NCBI RefSeq assembly: GCF_030123065.1
Contig: NZ_CP126093.1
Coordinates: 3,724,001-3,788,000 of the forward strand
Source of the DNA: Neobacillus sp. DY30
GTDB lineage: Bacteria; Bacillota; Bacilli; Bacillales; Cytobacillaceae
DNA length: 64,000 nucleotides
Direction of reading: 5' to 3'
How positions within the stretch are numbered: the first letter of the stretch is position 1; each line of letters opens with the position of its first letter. Made by a program: the position numbers and the translations under genes. Shown one piece after another: positions 63,401 through 64,000 of the stretch. Below the pieces are notes generated by a model that ran no database searches, was not told the origin of the DNA, and was given only the letters and a program-made list of their open reading frames with translations.

Positions 63401-64000
63401 ATGAGTGTTGTTATTGGCTATGTATCAGATTACTTCTCGATTATAATGACGGATACTCGGATTACCTATGGTAAGGACGCAGAAATGGGTTGGGATGATA
63501 ATTATGAAAAGCTGGTATCCCTTCCAAATATGGGGTGGGCAACTGGCGTAGGAGTATATGATTTTATTAACAAATTTAATAGAAAGCTAGGAACTATGAA
63601 ACATACGACTGTACCAATCATGGAGGAATTATTTGAGGAAACACTTGAACAAGAAAAACAGCAACATGAATACCTAAAAGAACATTTTGATTCTACCGTG
63701 ATTACCTGTTCCTGGGTAGGAATGCAAGAAGATAAAAAAATGTTCCGTGTTGGCATGTTAAACAAAGAGTGCTTCGGTAACAGGCTCGTTGAAATTGTCA
63801 ATCATCATATTACGATTTTGTATCCTTATGATTACTTGGATGACCTTAGCAAGGTGGAAAATATTGAAAATAGATTCAGCATGTATACGGAATATAATGG
63901 GGATTTTATGAGTCTTCTCGAACAATTGCTACAAATCTTCGCTGAAATATCTGCAAACTCCTTCGGTGTCAGCAAAATCTGCAATATTGGTATTCAAGTT
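63401..64000 (+). CDS. Ntn-hydrolase/proteasome-like protein, cut by window end
   Basis: Open frame of 200 codons running past the window edge. The N-terminus MSVVIGYVSDYFSIIMTDTR, with ITYG and YEKLVSLPNMGWATGVG downstream, resembles the strand arrangement of proteasome beta or HslV-like hydrolases (D-R pair, then K-lysine strand), but no catalytic N-terminal Thr or Ser is exposed in a clear way. A GGGAGATGGTAGG site precedes the ATG. Family uncertain. Confidence 0.5.
   Translation, partial: MSVVIGYVSDYFSIIMTDTRITYGKDAEMGWDDNYEKLVSLPNMGWATGVGVYDFINKFNRKLGTMKHTTVPIMEELFEETLEQEKQQHEYLKEHFDSTVITCSWVGMQEDKKMFRVGMLNKECFGNRLVEIVNHHITILYPYDYLDDLSKVENIENRFSMYTEYNGDFMSLLEQLLQIFAEISANSFGVSKICNIGIQV

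Overview
The window is chromosomal DNA of an endospore-forming, low-GC Bacillaceae bacterium, close to Bacillus in the broad sense (Neobacillus or Priestia-like; the genus cannot be fixed from sequence alone). The grounds are AT-rich DNA with strong GGAGG-type ribosome sites and frequent TTG/GTG starts, a complete GerA/GerB/GerC germinant-receptor operon, YjcZ-type tiny membrane proteins, a class IV (PhaR/PhaC) polyhydroxyalkanoate synthase, and Bacillus-type regulators and operators (AdhR, FadR-like, BirA). There are no rRNA or tRNA genes, no insertion sequences, no CRISPR array and no convincing prophage.

Layout. 1-1.5 kb: end of an ABC-2 exporter permease pair. 1.5-3.4 kb: zinc alcohol dehydrogenase adhA divergent from its MerR regulator adhR, with two copies of the same operator between them. 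3.5-9.5 kb: DUF817 membrane protein, XRE/DUF2975 pair, double VOC protein, a cluster of tiny sporulation-type ORFs, a diguanylate cyclase and a Dph6-like ATPase. 9.5-14 kb: phaR-phaC with a FadR-like operator, an HSL-type esterase, a PC4/YdbC protein and a flavin monooxygenase. 14.3-26.4 kb: mixed genes including rarD, a VWA lipoprotein, an NhaC antiporter and a YetF protein, and a clear zone of gene decay. A HAD phosphatase, a sporulation-type histidine kinase and guanine deaminase are all broken by in-frame stops (four in total), and remnants of gerA and terC lie side by side. 26.5-38.8 kb: amino-acid permease, truncated haemoglobin divergent from an orphan acyl carrier protein, SMR pump, serine hydrolase, isochorismatase-like hydrolase, luciferase-like oxidoreductase, TetR, DsbA-like protein, CBS protein, cysteine desulfurase. 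38.8-42.9 kb: germinant-receptor operon A-B-C plus a small fourth (D-type) gene. 43-49.8 kb: DMT transporter, DUF3800-like protein, a cold-shock gene with a long leader, a DUF2161 nuclease-fold protein, a large membrane protein and a threonine-aldolase-like enzyme. 49.9-51.6 kb: bioY-bioB under a BirA operator. 51.7-64 kb: acetyltransferases, S66 peptidase, PAP2 phosphatase, flavoprotein, DUF3147 pair, D-2-hydroxyacid dehydrogenase, dbpA helicase, guanylate-kinase paralogue, yabR, a frameshifted DUF3231 gene and the start of an Ntn-hydrolase-like gene cut by the window end.

Most genes are single or in short operons separated by clear rho-independent terminators. Functional links supported by sequence are adhA/adhR (aldehyde response), phaR/phaC with a fatty-acid-type operator (storage polymer linked to beta-oxidation), bioY/bioB (biotin uptake plus the last biosynthetic step) and the ger operon (spore germination). 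No clearly new multi-gene system was found. The most unusual points are the concentrated in-frame-stop gene decay, the FadR-like control of a phaB-less PHA synthase, the tiny-protein cluster and a DUF3800-like protein with altered active-site residues.
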